Of a DNA stretch of 64,000 nt, positions 8,999 through 17,723 are shown one piece after another. Both the position numbers and the translations under genes were made by a program. Below the pieces are notes generated by a model. That model searched no databases. It was given only the letters and a program-made list of their open reading frames with translations, and had not been told where the DNA came from. The DNA is from Imperialibacter sp040222815. Its GTDB lineage: Bacteria > Bacteroidota > Bacteroidia > Cytophagales > Cyclobacteriaceae. Location of the stretch: NCBI RefSeq assembly GCF_040222815.1, contig NZ_JAVKCH010000015.1, forward strand, positions 248,001-312,000, read 5' to 3'. Numbering within the stretch: position 1 is the first letter of the stretch; each line of letters starts with the position of its first letter.

Positions 8999-9615
8999 GG
9001 CAACGTTCCAAACACAAAATCCCAAAATGGGGATGAAACGCCGAACCCACGGTCGTCGTCCTTGTAGTGGTGTATGCCGTGGTTGACCCACAATACCTTC
9101 AGAAAGTTTTTCGGTGGTTGATAGGCATGTATGGCATAGTGCATAAAGGCATAGGTCACATACCCAAGTAAAAAGCCCGGAACAAACGCAAATGCGTATT
9201 GTTGCATCGGAATCCAGAAGATCACAAAAAGTACACCTCCTATCATTAATGCGCCGGTCGGCGGCATTACAACCCTTGATTTATCCTTAGGATATTCGTG
9301 ATGAACACCATGCAAAGTGTATTGAATGGCATTCTTGATCTTGTTAGTCGGTGCCATATGAAACACAAAGCGGTGCAACAGGTACTCAGCCAGTGTCCAG
9401 CTGAAATAGCCAGCAGCAAACAAGCTGGCAATTTGAGTGATAGAAAACCCCAATTCCCTGGCCGACCAGTACAACAAAAAAGCGGCTATTGAGCAGAGTA
9501 TCCCAAGTGTTACTGAATAGTGGGCCCTTGTCAGTCTTTCAAGAACAGGGTTTTTAAAAAGCTGCGTGGTGCCACTGTTGTTCGGTTTTACCTTCGATCT
9601 AACGCTTGCAGGCAT
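8989..9615 (-). CDS. Fatty acid hydroxylase superfamily membrane protein
   Basis: The 208-residue membrane protein carries the di-iron histidine boxes of the sterol desaturase/fatty acid hydroxylase family: HRFVFH, HGVHHEYP, HYAIH and HGIHHYKDD. They are separated by about four hydrophobic segments. The boxes and the short length most resemble fatty acid 2-hydroxylases, which hydroxylate acyl chains of sphingolipids or ornithine lipids. That substrate is inference, although sphingolipids and hydroxy-lipids are common in Bacteroidota. It lies 89 bases downstream of bshA on the same strand. Confidence 0.87.
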   Translation of the reverse strand: MPASVRSKVKPNNSGTTQLFKNPVLERLTRAHYSVTLGILCSIAAFLLYWSARELGFSITQIASLFAAGYFSWTLAEYLLHRFVFHMAPTNKIKNAIQYTLHGVHHEYPKDKSRVVMPPTGALMIGGVLFVIFWIPMQQYAFAFVPGFLLGYVTYAFMHYAIHAYQPPKNFLKVLWVNHGIHHYKDDDRGFGVSSPFWDFVFGTLPKK

Positions 9616-9704
9616 TTTTCCTTACTTCTTATCCCAACAAAAATTTATTTTTCGCTCGAAAATTGGCTCGATTTACAACAAAATTCCCACCTCCTTAAAT
9701 TCCA

Positions 9705-10844
9705 CTATACCGCACTTATTTTGAAAGATTCCACGATTTTGTTATAAAATGATTCATACATGGGAAGAATATTGGTTATGTCAAACTCCTTAGCACGCTT
9801 AAGTGCACCTTCCTTGAAGCTGGGTAAGTTTTCGTCCTTCAAAATGTGAAGCGACTTTTTAGTCATGCTTTCGATATCACCTATATCACAGGTAAACCCG
9901 GAAACACCATCAATATTGAGCTCTGTAAGGCCGCCTGTATTTGAAGACACCACAGGGACTTCGCATGCCATTGCCTCCAGCGCTGCCAAACCGAAGCTCT
10001 CCTTTTCCGAAGGCATCAGAAACAGATCCGCCACTGACAGCACTTCCTCCACGTGGTCAAGCTTACCCAGGAACCTGGTGTCTTCAAACGAACAAGTTTC
10101 ACGGCAAAGTGCTTCTGCCTTACTTCTTTCGGGACCATCACCCACCATAAGAAGCTTCGCCGGCATCTCCTTCCTGATGCCAATGAAGATTTTTATCACA
10201 TCCTCTACCCGTTTTACTTTCCTGAAATTGGAAGTGTGTACAACCAGTTTCTCTCCATTGGGGCATATAGCTTTTTTGAAGTGATCCTTCTTTTGCTTCT
10301 TGAATCGCTCGAGGTCGATAAAATTTGGGATTACCTCGATCTCCTTGGTGATAGCAAAATGCTCATATGTTTCATCCCGCAGCGAGCTTGAAACAGCTGT
10401 TACCCCATCGGACTGATTGATCGAAAATGTAACCACGGGCTCATAGGATGGGTCCTTGCCAACCAGCGTAATATCAGTACCATGCAGTGTAGTGATCACC
10501 GGTATTTCGATCCCCTTGGCTCGCAGTATCTGCTTTGCCATGTAGGCAGCCGACGCATGAGGAATAGCGTAGTGCACATGCAACAGATCCAACTTCTCGA
10601 ACTGCACAACCTCTACCATCTTACTGGCCAGCGCCAACTCATAGGGCGGATACTGGAACAGGGGATATGACTGCACGTCTACCTCGTGGTAGAAAAGATT
10701 CTCATTAAAGAAATCAAGTCGTGTGGGTTGTGAATAAGTAATAAAGTGAATCCTGTGCCCTTCTTTGGCCAGGGCCTTTCCAAGCTCGGTGGCCACCACT
10801 CCGCTACCACCAAAGGTGGGATAACATACTATTCCGATGTTCAT
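9705..10844 (-). CDS. bshA: N-acetyl-alpha-D-glucosaminyl L-malate synthase BshA
   Basis: This 379-residue GT-B glycosyltransferase of family 4 starts MNIGIVCYPTFGGSGVVATE, a hallmark of BshA. It also has HVHYAIPHA, TTLHGTDIT, and the donor-site segments FRKVKRVEDV and EKESFGLAALEAMA. BshA joins UDP-GlcNAc to L-malate in the first step of bacillithiol synthesis, giving a low-molecular-weight thiol for redox and electrophile defence. The deacetylase BshB and ligase BshC are not in this window. The gene begins 12 bases after the preceding hydrolase gene on the same strand. Confidence 0.93.
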   Translation of the reverse strand: MNIGIVCYPTFGGSGVVATELGKALAKEGHRIHFITYSQPTRLDFFNENLFYHEVDVQSYPLFQYPPYELALASKMVEVVQFEKLDLLHVHYAIPHASAAYMAKQILRAKGIEIPVITTLHGTDITLVGKDPSYEPVVTFSINQSDGVTAVSSSLRDETYEHFAITKEIEVIPNFIDLERFKKQKKDHFKKAICPNGEKLVVHTSNFRKVKRVEDVIKIFIGIRKEMPAKLLMVGDGPERSKAEALCRETCSFEDTRFLGKLDHVEEVLSVADLFLMPSEKESFGLAALEAMACEVPVVSSNTGGLTELNIDGVSGFTCDIGDIESMTKKSLHILKDENLPSFKEGALKRAKEFDITNILPMYESFYNKIVESFKISAV

Positions 10845-10856
10845 ATCTCTTGCTAA

Positions 10857-13613
10857 CTATTCACCGGAAGTAAGCTGCCAACCTAGCGACTGATAGATTA
10901 CGTCCTGGATTCTTGTACGTATATTAGTTTCTACGAGTTTGTTATTCTGAGCGTCCGGATGAACCCTGTTGGAAAGGAAGATATAAATCAGTTCCATTTC
11001 CGGATCTACCCACACCGCCGTACCAGTAAACCCGGTATGGCCATAAGTAGTTTCAGAACTCCAAAAAGAAGTATTATTTCTCGTAAAAGAGAGGTCTTTC
11101 ATGTCCCAGCCCAATGCCCGTGGAGCATTGTTGGACAGGCGCTGAGTGAACAAGTCAACTGTCTTATTGTCAACATATTGCCTGCCTCCGTAATAACCTT
11201 TTTGCAGGTGCATTTGAAGCAAAATCGCCAGCGAATTGGCATTACCAAACAGGCCGGCATGCCCGGCTATTCCACCCATTATTGCTGCGTTTTCATCGTG
11301 CACCGTTCCCCACACCATGTTTTTTCTGAAATAGAAGTCGAGCTCAGTTGGTGCGATCGACTGGTAAGGATAACTGCACAAAGGCTGGAAACAAAGCCGA
11401 TCCATACCAAGAGGCTTGTACACCTCTTTGCTCACAAACTCGTCGAGTGGCATTCCGGCAACTTCCTCCACTAGTTTTTGGATGATCATGAACCCAAGGT
11501 CACTGTATTTGTAGGTGTAAACTGAATCTTTTGGCCCCAAAGTCATTAAATCTGTCTGCAAGGTCCATCGCCAAACAGAGTCCTTCATAGCCGGAGTTGA
11601 GTACATGCCGGGCAGAATCTCCATGGAAAATTCTTCGCCAGCGGAGGCGTTGAAGAACATAGGGTCAAGTATCTTCTTTCTCTTACTTTCGTAGGATCGC
11701 TGCCAAAAAGGAATGTAAGGCTTGAGCCCGGCCTGGTGAAGCAGCACATCCTCCACAATCAGCCTCTCTTTGTTTGTGCCTAGCGTACTTTTGATGTAGG
11801 CTCCAAGGTTGGATTTAATATCGATCTTTCCCTGATCCACCAAAATCATCAACGCCTGTAAAGTAGCACTCACCTTGGTTAACGAAGCAAGGTCATAAAG
11901 TGTCTCGTTGGTAACAGGCATCAGGCTGTCGTAGCTCAGGTAGCCAAAGGCCTTTTCGTAAAGCACCACGCCACTTTTGGCAACTAAAATCTGGCAGCCT
12001 GGAGTGGCCTTATCTGTAATAGCCTTTATCGCAATGCTGTCCACCACATTGAGCCCTTTAATAGTCCTCATCCATGGCTCTCCATACTTTAATCTGGCCA
12101 GCGACTCTGTTGAAGATGCATTGGCAAAAAGCTCTTTCGACCCATTCCATTTGCCTGAGTAACCATAGGCACCAAAAAGAAGCTGTGGTGCCAGTCGCTC
12201 CGCCTGTTCACCGTCCACGGGGTGGTAGCTTATGCGCTGAATACCTGCAAACAACTCAAGGTTTTCGCTCAATCCCAAAAGCACCAGCGTAACCTTCGTC
12301 CGCTCTTTTTGCAGCTTGATCAAAAAACCCAGCAGCCTGGATTGCTCCTCGTGGCTTAGGGCATCGAACCACGCCAGATCGATAGCGGCGATATAATTGT
12401 CGAAATGAGCGATTTGCCAGGCTGGCATTTCTGAGCTCATCAGCCCCATGGGAAAGGCAAATTCTGTTACCGAAGCATACTTGTGCATATGCTCAAGAAA
12501 ATCCTTGCTAACGTCGCCAAAAGAAGATGTTGCAAAGGATTGATTTTCCAGTTTTTTGAACGGAATCAAGGCCTCAGCATTGGCAAGAAGCGTGGCAGAC
12601 TTCAAATTCAGTTGAAAAGCAAATGACCTTTCGGCTGCGTTGCCTGCGGCTGCCATAACCTCCTCAGGCTGGCTTCGGAGCAGGAGCCGCTGCAACTTCC
12701 ATTGCGAAATTTTCCCGGCAACTGCTTTTTGTTTTTTGTGTTTAATCTTGGCATCGGCAAGCCTTGCTGACTCGTGAAATGCCTGCCCTGGCGACACGAA
12801 AAGAAAATCAGCAACAGGGTTTTTCAAGTCTTGACTCCAGGCCTTTTCTGAAGGGTAAGAGGCGAATGTAATTGGATGGTAGCTCAACTCCTTAGCCAGG
12901 AATTTAGTCGCTTCGTAGCCGTTTTCGAAAGCCACGGGCTGGTTTTGGAGAGAACTAATATTGACCCCCCTAACTTCGGCATCCTTGTACAGGCTGAGTT
13001 CTTCCGTTAAAGGAAGCCTTGGCTCGCTAAACGCACTGGATGAGAAATTACCGACAACATCAATCCCCCCTTCGGTAAGACCTTTCAGGTAAGCAACGGC
13101 AGACTGTTTTACCGCTTCGGGCTCCTCCCCATAGCCTTGCCAAAAAGAAAGCCGAAAGAGGTCTACCATCACAAAGTCAATGCCTACAGCACGTAAGAGC
13201 ACTGCGTCACGTGAGGCTGCCGTACGTATCAAGTCGTCGTCCGCCACTGCTGCCAGCACCGACGGTGGCGTGAGCCCAAGGTTGCGATAGGTTTTTTGAT
13301 CAGCGGCACTGAGATTGAGCCCTATCAGCAGCTGCTGCGGTGTCCCTCCTTCAACCAAGGCGATATGGGCTGCAATTTCGGAAAGGGAGTGGTGCGACTG
13401 ATATAAAATACCCCCCAGTTGATTTTGATTCAAAAACTTTACAACAGAGTCGTTTTGTGATCTTCTATCAACCTCCTCCAGTGTTAACATCCACCTCTGT
13501 GTTACTATTTCACCGAAAACTTCCTGCTCACCCCATGCATACGCCCCGCCACCGAGGTGCATCAGCGCCAGGCAAAATAGTGTTATTGAGGCCGGGTAAA
13601 GTTTTTGGAACAT
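10857..13613 (-). CDS. Exported fusion: degenerate GH3-like domain plus beta-lactamase-type serine hydrolase
   Basis: From the ATG at 13613 (MFQKLYPASITLF, a clear signal peptide) the protein has 918 residues. The N-terminal half follows the layout of family 3 glycoside hydrolases (GGILYQSHHS, GIDFVMVDLF). It has lost the substrate-binding EGG and KHFPG motifs and the nucleophile region. The C-terminal 400 residues form a penicillin-binding-protein-like serine hydrolase with SLTK (577-580), YSD (703-705) and HTG (859-861). NagZ-like plus beta-lactamase fusions are known in Bacteroidota. Here only the hydrolase looks active, perhaps on muropeptides. A 34-residue upstream extension lacks a signal peptide. 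Confidence 0.83.
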   Translation of the reverse strand: MFQKLYPASITLFCLALMHLGGGAYAWGEQEVFGEIVTQRWMLTLEEVDRRSQNDSVVKFLNQNQLGGILYQSHHSLSEIAAHIALVEGGTPQQLLIGLNLSAADQKTYRNLGLTPPSVLAAVADDDLIRTAASRDAVLLRAVGIDFVMVDLFRLSFWQGYGEEPEAVKQSAVAYLKGLTEGGIDVVGNFSSSAFSEPRLPLTEELSLYKDAEVRGVNISSLQNQPVAFENGYEATKFLAKELSYHPITFASYPSEKAWSQDLKNPVADFLFVSPGQAFHESARLADAKIKHKKQKAVAGKISQWKLQRLLLRSQPEEVMAAAGNAAERSFAFQLNLKSATLLANAEALIPFKKLENQSFATSSFGDVSKDFLEHMHKYASVTEFAFPMGLMSSEMPAWQIAHFDNYIAAIDLAWFDALSHEEQSRLLGFLIKLQKERTKVTLVLLGLSENLELFAGIQRISYHPVDGEQAERLAPQLLFGAYGYSGKWNGSKELFANASSTESLARLKYGEPWMRTIKGLNVVDSIAIKAITDKATPGCQILVAKSGVVLYEKAFGYLSYDSLMPVTNETLYDLASLTKVSATLQALMILVDQGKIDIKSNLGAYIKSTLGTNKERLIVEDVLLHQAGLKPYIPFWQRSYESKRKKILDPMFFNASAGEEFSMEILPGMYSTPAMKDSVWRWTLQTDLMTLGPKDSVYTYKYSDLGFMIIQKLVEEVAGMPLDEFVSKEVYKPLGMDRLCFQPLCSYPYQSIAPTELDFYFRKNMVWGTVHDENAAIMGGIAGHAGLFGNANSLAILLQMHLQKGYYGGRQYVDNKTVDLFTQRLSNNAPRALGWDMKDLSFTRNNTSFWSSETTYGHTGFTGTAVWVDPEMELIYIFLSNRVHPDAQNNKLVETNIRTRIQDVIYQSLGWQLTSGE

Positions 13614-13649
13614 TGATCTTTTGATCTGTGTTAATCCTAAAATATAACC

Positions 13650-13657
13650 TAACTTTG
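13650..13657 (+). promoter_or_regulatory. Promoter candidate for the mutL-rhomboid operon (TAACTTTG)
   Basis: TAACTTTG fits the Bacteroidota -7 consensus TAnnTTTG exactly and lies 88 bases before the first gene of the plus-strand operon. The nearest upstream TTG (13621-13623) is 26 bases away, longer than usual, so the -33 contact is weak. Confidence 0.35.
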
Positions 13658-13744
13658 TTTTAAAACGTAAAGAATTTATTCGCCCTTCTGCACACAGTAG
13701 CAAAAGCGGTACCAAATTTTGAAGAACGGAAGACCTGCTTTATT

Positions 13745-14104
13745 ATGAGAATTCCTTCAATTATTCGCCTGCCAAGGTATAAGAACTTTGATTATACACC
13801 AAGACACTACGATCCTGTCAAGGAAGATATCGAAGAGCGCACCAGAAAAATAAAGAATGAGATGAATGAGGATGCCGAAAGTGGCACTACCTCCAGCATT
13901 GCCGGAGCATTCAGAAGAAAAACGGGCTCATCGTTTACGGGCACCAATTATTCCACGTCGCTCCTCCAACTCGTCATTGCTGTGATCCTGCTCGGCGGGT
14001 TTGTCGGCTACCTTTTTTATGGCAATCAAGTATTTTACTTCTTAATGCTGGGTGTTCCTGTTTACCTTTACTTTCGCTTCAGAGGTATCTTTTTCAAAAA
14101 ATAG
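13745..14104 (+). CDS. Small conserved-looking membrane protein, 119 aa
   Basis: The first 75 residues are charged and soluble, beginning MRIPSIIRLPRYKNFDYTPR with a helical ERTRKIKNEMNEDAE stretch. They are followed by two hydrophobic segments (LLQLVIAVILLGGFVGYLF and FYFLMLGVPVYLYF) and a basic end. I do not know a function. It is the first gene of an operon, ending 3 bases before mutL, and the tight spacing supports coding status. Confidence 0.72.
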   Translation: MRIPSIIRLPRYKNFDYTPRHYDPVKEDIEERTRKIKNEMNEDAESGTTSSIAGAFRRKTGSSFTGTNYSTSLLQLVIAVILLGGFVGYLFYGNQVFYFLMLGVPVYLYFRFRGIFFKK

Positions 14105-14107
14105 CAA

Positions 14108-15979
14108 ATGAGTGATATCATACGTCTCCTTCCTGAGTCGCTAGCCAACCAAATAGCGGCAGGAGAAGTCGTACAACGCCCCGCATCGGCTGTCAAAGAA
14201 TTGCTGGAAAACAGCGTAGATGCTGGAGCCACTTCTATTCAATTGATCGTGAAGGAGGCTGGCAAACAGCTGATCCGGGTGATCGACAATGGAGCTGGTA
14301 TGTCAGAAACCGACGCCCGCATGAGTTTTGAGAGACATGCAACCTCCAAGCTAAGAACGCCCGAAGATCTCTTCCGGATCCAAACAAAAGGATTTCGGGG
14401 TGAGGCCCTCGCTTCCATTGCTGCGGTGGCTCAGGTTGAGCTCAAAACAAAAAGAAAAGAGTCGGAGCTGGGCTCATTTATATGCATTGAGGGGTCGGAG
14501 ATCAAAAAACAGGAGCCCTGTGTAACACCCCAGGGCAGCACCGTATCGGTAAAAAACCTTTTTTTCAACGTACCTGCCAGGCGTAATTTCCTCAAGAGCA
14601 ACCCGGTGGAAATGCGCCATATTATTGATGAATTTCAGCGGGTGGCGCTGGCTCATCCCGGCATCGCATTTTCCCTTCATCAAAATGACCTCCCGGTATA
14701 TCAGCTGGAGGAAGGAAAGCTATCGGGCCGGATCATTGGGCTCTTCAACAAGAATTACAGGGAACAATTAGTGCCGGTGGATGAAAGCACCGACCAGATC
14801 AAAATCCATGGTTACATTGGTAAGCCGGAGTTCAGCAAGAAAACCCGTGGCGAGCAGTTCTTCTTTATCAACAATCGCTACATCAAAAACAATTATCTGA
14901 ATCACGCCCTCACAAGTGCGTTCGAAGGACTTTTGTCGGCAGACACCCACCCGTTTTATGTGCTTTTCATCGACATGGATCCCTCCAAAATCGATATCAA
15001 TGTGCACCCGACAAAAACAGAAGTGAAGTTTGAAGATGAGCGGTTGATATATGGGGTGGTAAAATCTGCCATCAGGCAGGCACTTGGCGCACACAACATT
15101 GCCCCTTCGCTGGACTTCAATTACGACGTGAACTTCGAGTCTATCACCCGCTCCAAGCTTAATTTTGATGAGTTAAGCCAGGCGAAAAGACCTATGCCAA
15201 CCGGTTCGTCGGCTTTCAGTTCCCCGTTGAGTAAAAACAACGCAAAGAACTGGGAAAGACTCTACGAAGACGCCAACCTGGAAGCCCAATATTCTTTTGA
15301 AGAGGTGAAGAAAGAGGGAGCTGCCGGTGCGGAACCTATTGTTAAAACTTTTGCCAGCGACGCAACGCCAGAGGAACCCACGCAGGAGATTCAAGCTTCC
15401 GTCCTTGAAGCAGAAATCAATCCACCGTTTCAGCTTCATAAAAAATATATTTGCAAACAGGTGAAATCAGGCTTGCTGATCATCAATCAGGAGCACGCCC
15501 ATGAAAGGATACTCTTCGAAAGGTTCACCTACCACCTCGAAAAAGGACAGGCCGCTTCGCAGCAATTCCTTTTTCCGCAGCAACTCAACCTCAATCCTTC
15601 CGATTATCAATTAGTGATGGAAATGGAAGAAGAAATGAAAGCACTGGGATTTGTTTTCAGTATATTCGGCCAAAATACCCTCGTGATCAACGGCATGCCT
15701 GCCGAACTTTCGGGCTCCAACGAGAAGGAAGTGCTGGAGGGGTTGATAGAACAATTTAAAGTTTATAAATCTGAATTGAGTATAAATCGTAAAGAGAATC
15801 TGGCGAGGTCTATGGCCAAACGCACCGGGCTCAAAAATGGGAAGATGCTTAGCAACGAAGAAATGGTTTCATTGATCGATCAGCTTTTTGCTTGCTCCCA
15901 ACCAAACTATACTCCCGGAGGCCAGGCAACCATGTACATATTGGGCCTTGATCGACTTGCCAGTTTCTTTAATGAATAG
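14108..15979 (+). CDS. mutL: DNA mismatch repair protein MutL
   Basis: The 623-residue protein has the GHKL ATPase signature: IAAGEVVQRPASAVKELLENS, DNGAGM, ATSKL and TKGFRGEALASI. It then has the transducer domain (FFNVPARRNFL, DVNVHPTKTEVKF-like INVHPTKTEVKF) and a C-terminal dimerisation/endonuclease domain. MutL couples MutS mismatch recognition to strand incision. The endonuclease motif reads NQEHAHERILFE from residue 460, so the usual Asp and His of DQHAxxExxxxE are Asn and Glu, while both later glutamates remain. It is followed 6 bases later by a rhomboid gene. Confidence 0.95.
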   Translation: MSDIIRLLPESLANQIAAGEVVQRPASAVKELLENSVDAGATSIQLIVKEAGKQLIRVIDNGAGMSETDARMSFERHATSKLRTPEDLFRIQTKGFRGEALASIAAVAQVELKTKRKESELGSFICIEGSEIKKQEPCVTPQGSTVSVKNLFFNVPARRNFLKSNPVEMRHIIDEFQRVALAHPGIAFSLHQNDLPVYQLEEGKLSGRIIGLFNKNYREQLVPVDESTDQIKIHGYIGKPEFSKKTRGEQFFFINNRYIKNNYLNHALTSAFEGLLSADTHPFYVLFIDMDPSKIDINVHPTKTEVKFEDERLIYGVVKSAIRQALGAHNIAPSLDFNYDVNFESITRSKLNFDELSQAKRPMPTGSSAFSSPLSKNNAKNWERLYEDANLEAQYSFEEVKKEGAAGAEPIVKTFASDATPEEPTQEIQASVLEAEINPPFQLHKKYICKQVKSGLLIINQEHAHERILFERFTYHLEKGQAASQQFLFPQQLNLNPSDYQLVMEMEEEMKALGFVFSIFGQNTLVINGMPAELSGSNEKEVLEGLIEQFKVYKSELSINRKENLARSMAKRTGLKNGKMLSNEEMVSLIDQLFACSQPNYTPGGQATMYILGLDRLASFFNE

Positions 15980-15985
15980 ACGCCT

Positions 15986-16774
15986 ATGTTCAACCTGACA
16001 CCCATGGTGAAAAACCTCCTGATAGTAAATCTGGTGGTGTTTTTTTTGGAAAGTATTTTAAAAATGGACTTCGCAGCCACATTTGGGCTACGGTATATTC
16101 TGGCCGACTCGTTTGCGCCATACCAGTTCATTACCTACATGTTTGTGCATGGTGGCTTTATGCACCTGTTCGGCAACATGTTTGCCCTGATCATATTTGG
16201 CAACATGCTGGAGCGCTTTTGGGGGCCGAAAAAATTTCTCTTCTTTTATATGGTCACTGGCATCGGTGCCGGTGTTTTGTATGCTGCGATCGACTATATT
16301 GAAACTTCGGCTGTGTCAAATGATGCGATGGCCTACCTGGCCGACCCTGACCCGGAAGCATTCAACCTGTTTGTGGTGCAGCATGCCAGCCAGTACTACG
16401 AAAGCCTGATTAGCTTCATCGATGCTTATGTAGAAAACCCGAACAACCCGGAGTATATCAGCCAAAGCAGGGTATTTGTGCAGGACCTTATGGGGAGGAT
16501 TGAAAACGTGCCCATGGTGGGGGCTTCTGGAGCTGTTTTTGGGATTTTGATGGCCTTTGGAATGCTCTTTCCCAATACGCAACTGTTTTTGTTATTCCCT
16601 CCCATACCCATCAAAGCAAAATATTTGGTATTTTTCTACGGGGCTTATGAATTGTATTCGGAGCTAAACCGTTCTCAGGGGGACAATGTCGCTCACCTGG
16701 CCCACCTGGGTGGTATGCTCATCGCATTTATAGTGATTAAATACTGGCAAAAAAACTCCAGCAAATTCTATTAG
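15986..16774 (+). CDS. Rhomboid intramembrane serine protease, loop-extended
   Basis: The 262-residue membrane protein has the rhomboid signature: HGGFMHLFGNMFAL in the second membrane helix, nucleophile serine in GASGAVFG and catalytic histidine in HLAHLGGM. Rhomboids cleave membrane proteins within the bilayer. An insertion of about 65 polar residues (roughly 105-170, acidic, starting DYIETSAVSNDAMAYL) lies between the third helix and the serine helix, where most bacterial rhomboids have a short loop. The gene sits 6 bases after mutL and 6 bases before a second rhomboid, so all three are one transcript. Confidence 0.9.
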   Translation: MFNLTPMVKNLLIVNLVVFFLESILKMDFAATFGLRYILADSFAPYQFITYMFVHGGFMHLFGNMFALIIFGNMLERFWGPKKFLFFYMVTGIGAGVLYAAIDYIETSAVSNDAMAYLADPDPEAFNLFVVQHASQYYESLISFIDAYVENPNNPEYISQSRVFVQDLMGRIENVPMVGASGAVFGILMAFGMLFPNTQLFLLFPPIPIKAKYLVFFYGAYELYSELNRSQGDNVAHLAHLGGMLIAFIVIKYWQKNSSKFY

Positions 16775-16780
16775 AAGACT

Positions 16781-17686
16781 ATGTACGGAAACGGCGGACT
16801 TTTCGACGATTTTAAAAATGCCTGGAGCAGGCCTAATAACGGGCTGATCCAGCTCATCATGATCAACGTGATTATTTTTGTAGCGCTGATCATTTTCAAA
16901 GTGATACTGGTATTGTCGGGCAACACTGATGTTTATCAGGTGATTCTTCGCCAGTTCATGTTGCCAGCATCCATTGATAGTTTCATAGTCAAACCATGGA
17001 CGTTGCTCACGTATTTCTTCACCCATGAAGGTTTCTTTCACATCATCTTCAATATGCTCTTTCTTTTCTGGTTTGGAAAGATCATTGTGGAGTATCTCGG
17101 AGATCAGCGTGCCATTTCCATGTATGTGATTGGTGGCATTGTGGGAGGGCTTTTCTACATACTTATTTATAATCTTATCCCCTACTTTCACGAAAGAGTG
17201 GCTGGATCGGTCATGCTGGGAGCTTCTGCTGGTGTTTATGCCATTGTGGTAGGAGCCGCCACGTTCATGCCCAACTACACGTTTTTCCTGCTCTTTCTAG
17301 GGCCTGTTAAAATCAAATACATCGCCATCTTCTATATTCTTCTTTCCTTTTCACAAACGATTGGTGCCAATGCGGGCGGCGAACTTGCTCACCTTGGAGG
17401 TGCACTAATGGGCTTTATCTTCATTCGTCAGCTCCAACGAGGCAATGATATAGGTACGCCAGTGGTCAGTGTGATGGAGTGGTTCAAAGGCTTATTTAAA
17501 CCCTCACCAAAAATCAGGGTAACTCATAAGAGCACAAAATTTACCGGAGCGAAGAAAGCTTCATCATCCAATACTAAATCCGATCAGGATGAAATTGACG
17601 CCATCCTCGACAAGATTTCGCACTCTGGATACGAGAGCCTCAGCAAAGAAGAAAAGCAGAAGCTTTTCAACGCAAGTAAGAAATAG
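16781..17686 (+). CDS. Rhomboid intramembrane serine protease with C-terminal cytosolic tail
   Basis: This 301-residue second rhomboid has HEGFFHIIFNMLFLFWFG, the serine in MLGASAGVYA and the histidine in ELAHLGGALMG. All catalytic elements are present. Compared with its neighbour it lacks the long loop and instead carries a basic, low-complexity tail of about 90 residues. The tail ends in a short helix (DEIDAILDKISHSGYESL) that recalls the C-terminal motif of other Bacteroidota rhomboids. The pair may have diverged in substrate after duplication, which is inference. Confidence 0.9.
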   Translation: MYGNGGLFDDFKNAWSRPNNGLIQLIMINVIIFVALIIFKVILVLSGNTDVYQVILRQFMLPASIDSFIVKPWTLLTYFFTHEGFFHIIFNMLFLFWFGKIIVEYLGDQRAISMYVIGGIVGGLFYILIYNLIPYFHERVAGSVMLGASAGVYAIVVGAATFMPNYTFFLLFLGPVKIKYIAIFYILLSFSQTIGANAGGELAHLGGALMGFIFIRQLQRGNDIGTPVVSVMEWFKGLFKPSPKIRVTHKSTKFTGAKKASSSNTKSDQDEIDAILDKISHSGYESLSKEEKQKLFNASKK

Positions 17687-17723
17687 AAAGTATAGCTGAT
17701 GTCAGTTACCTGGTTCGATCAGA

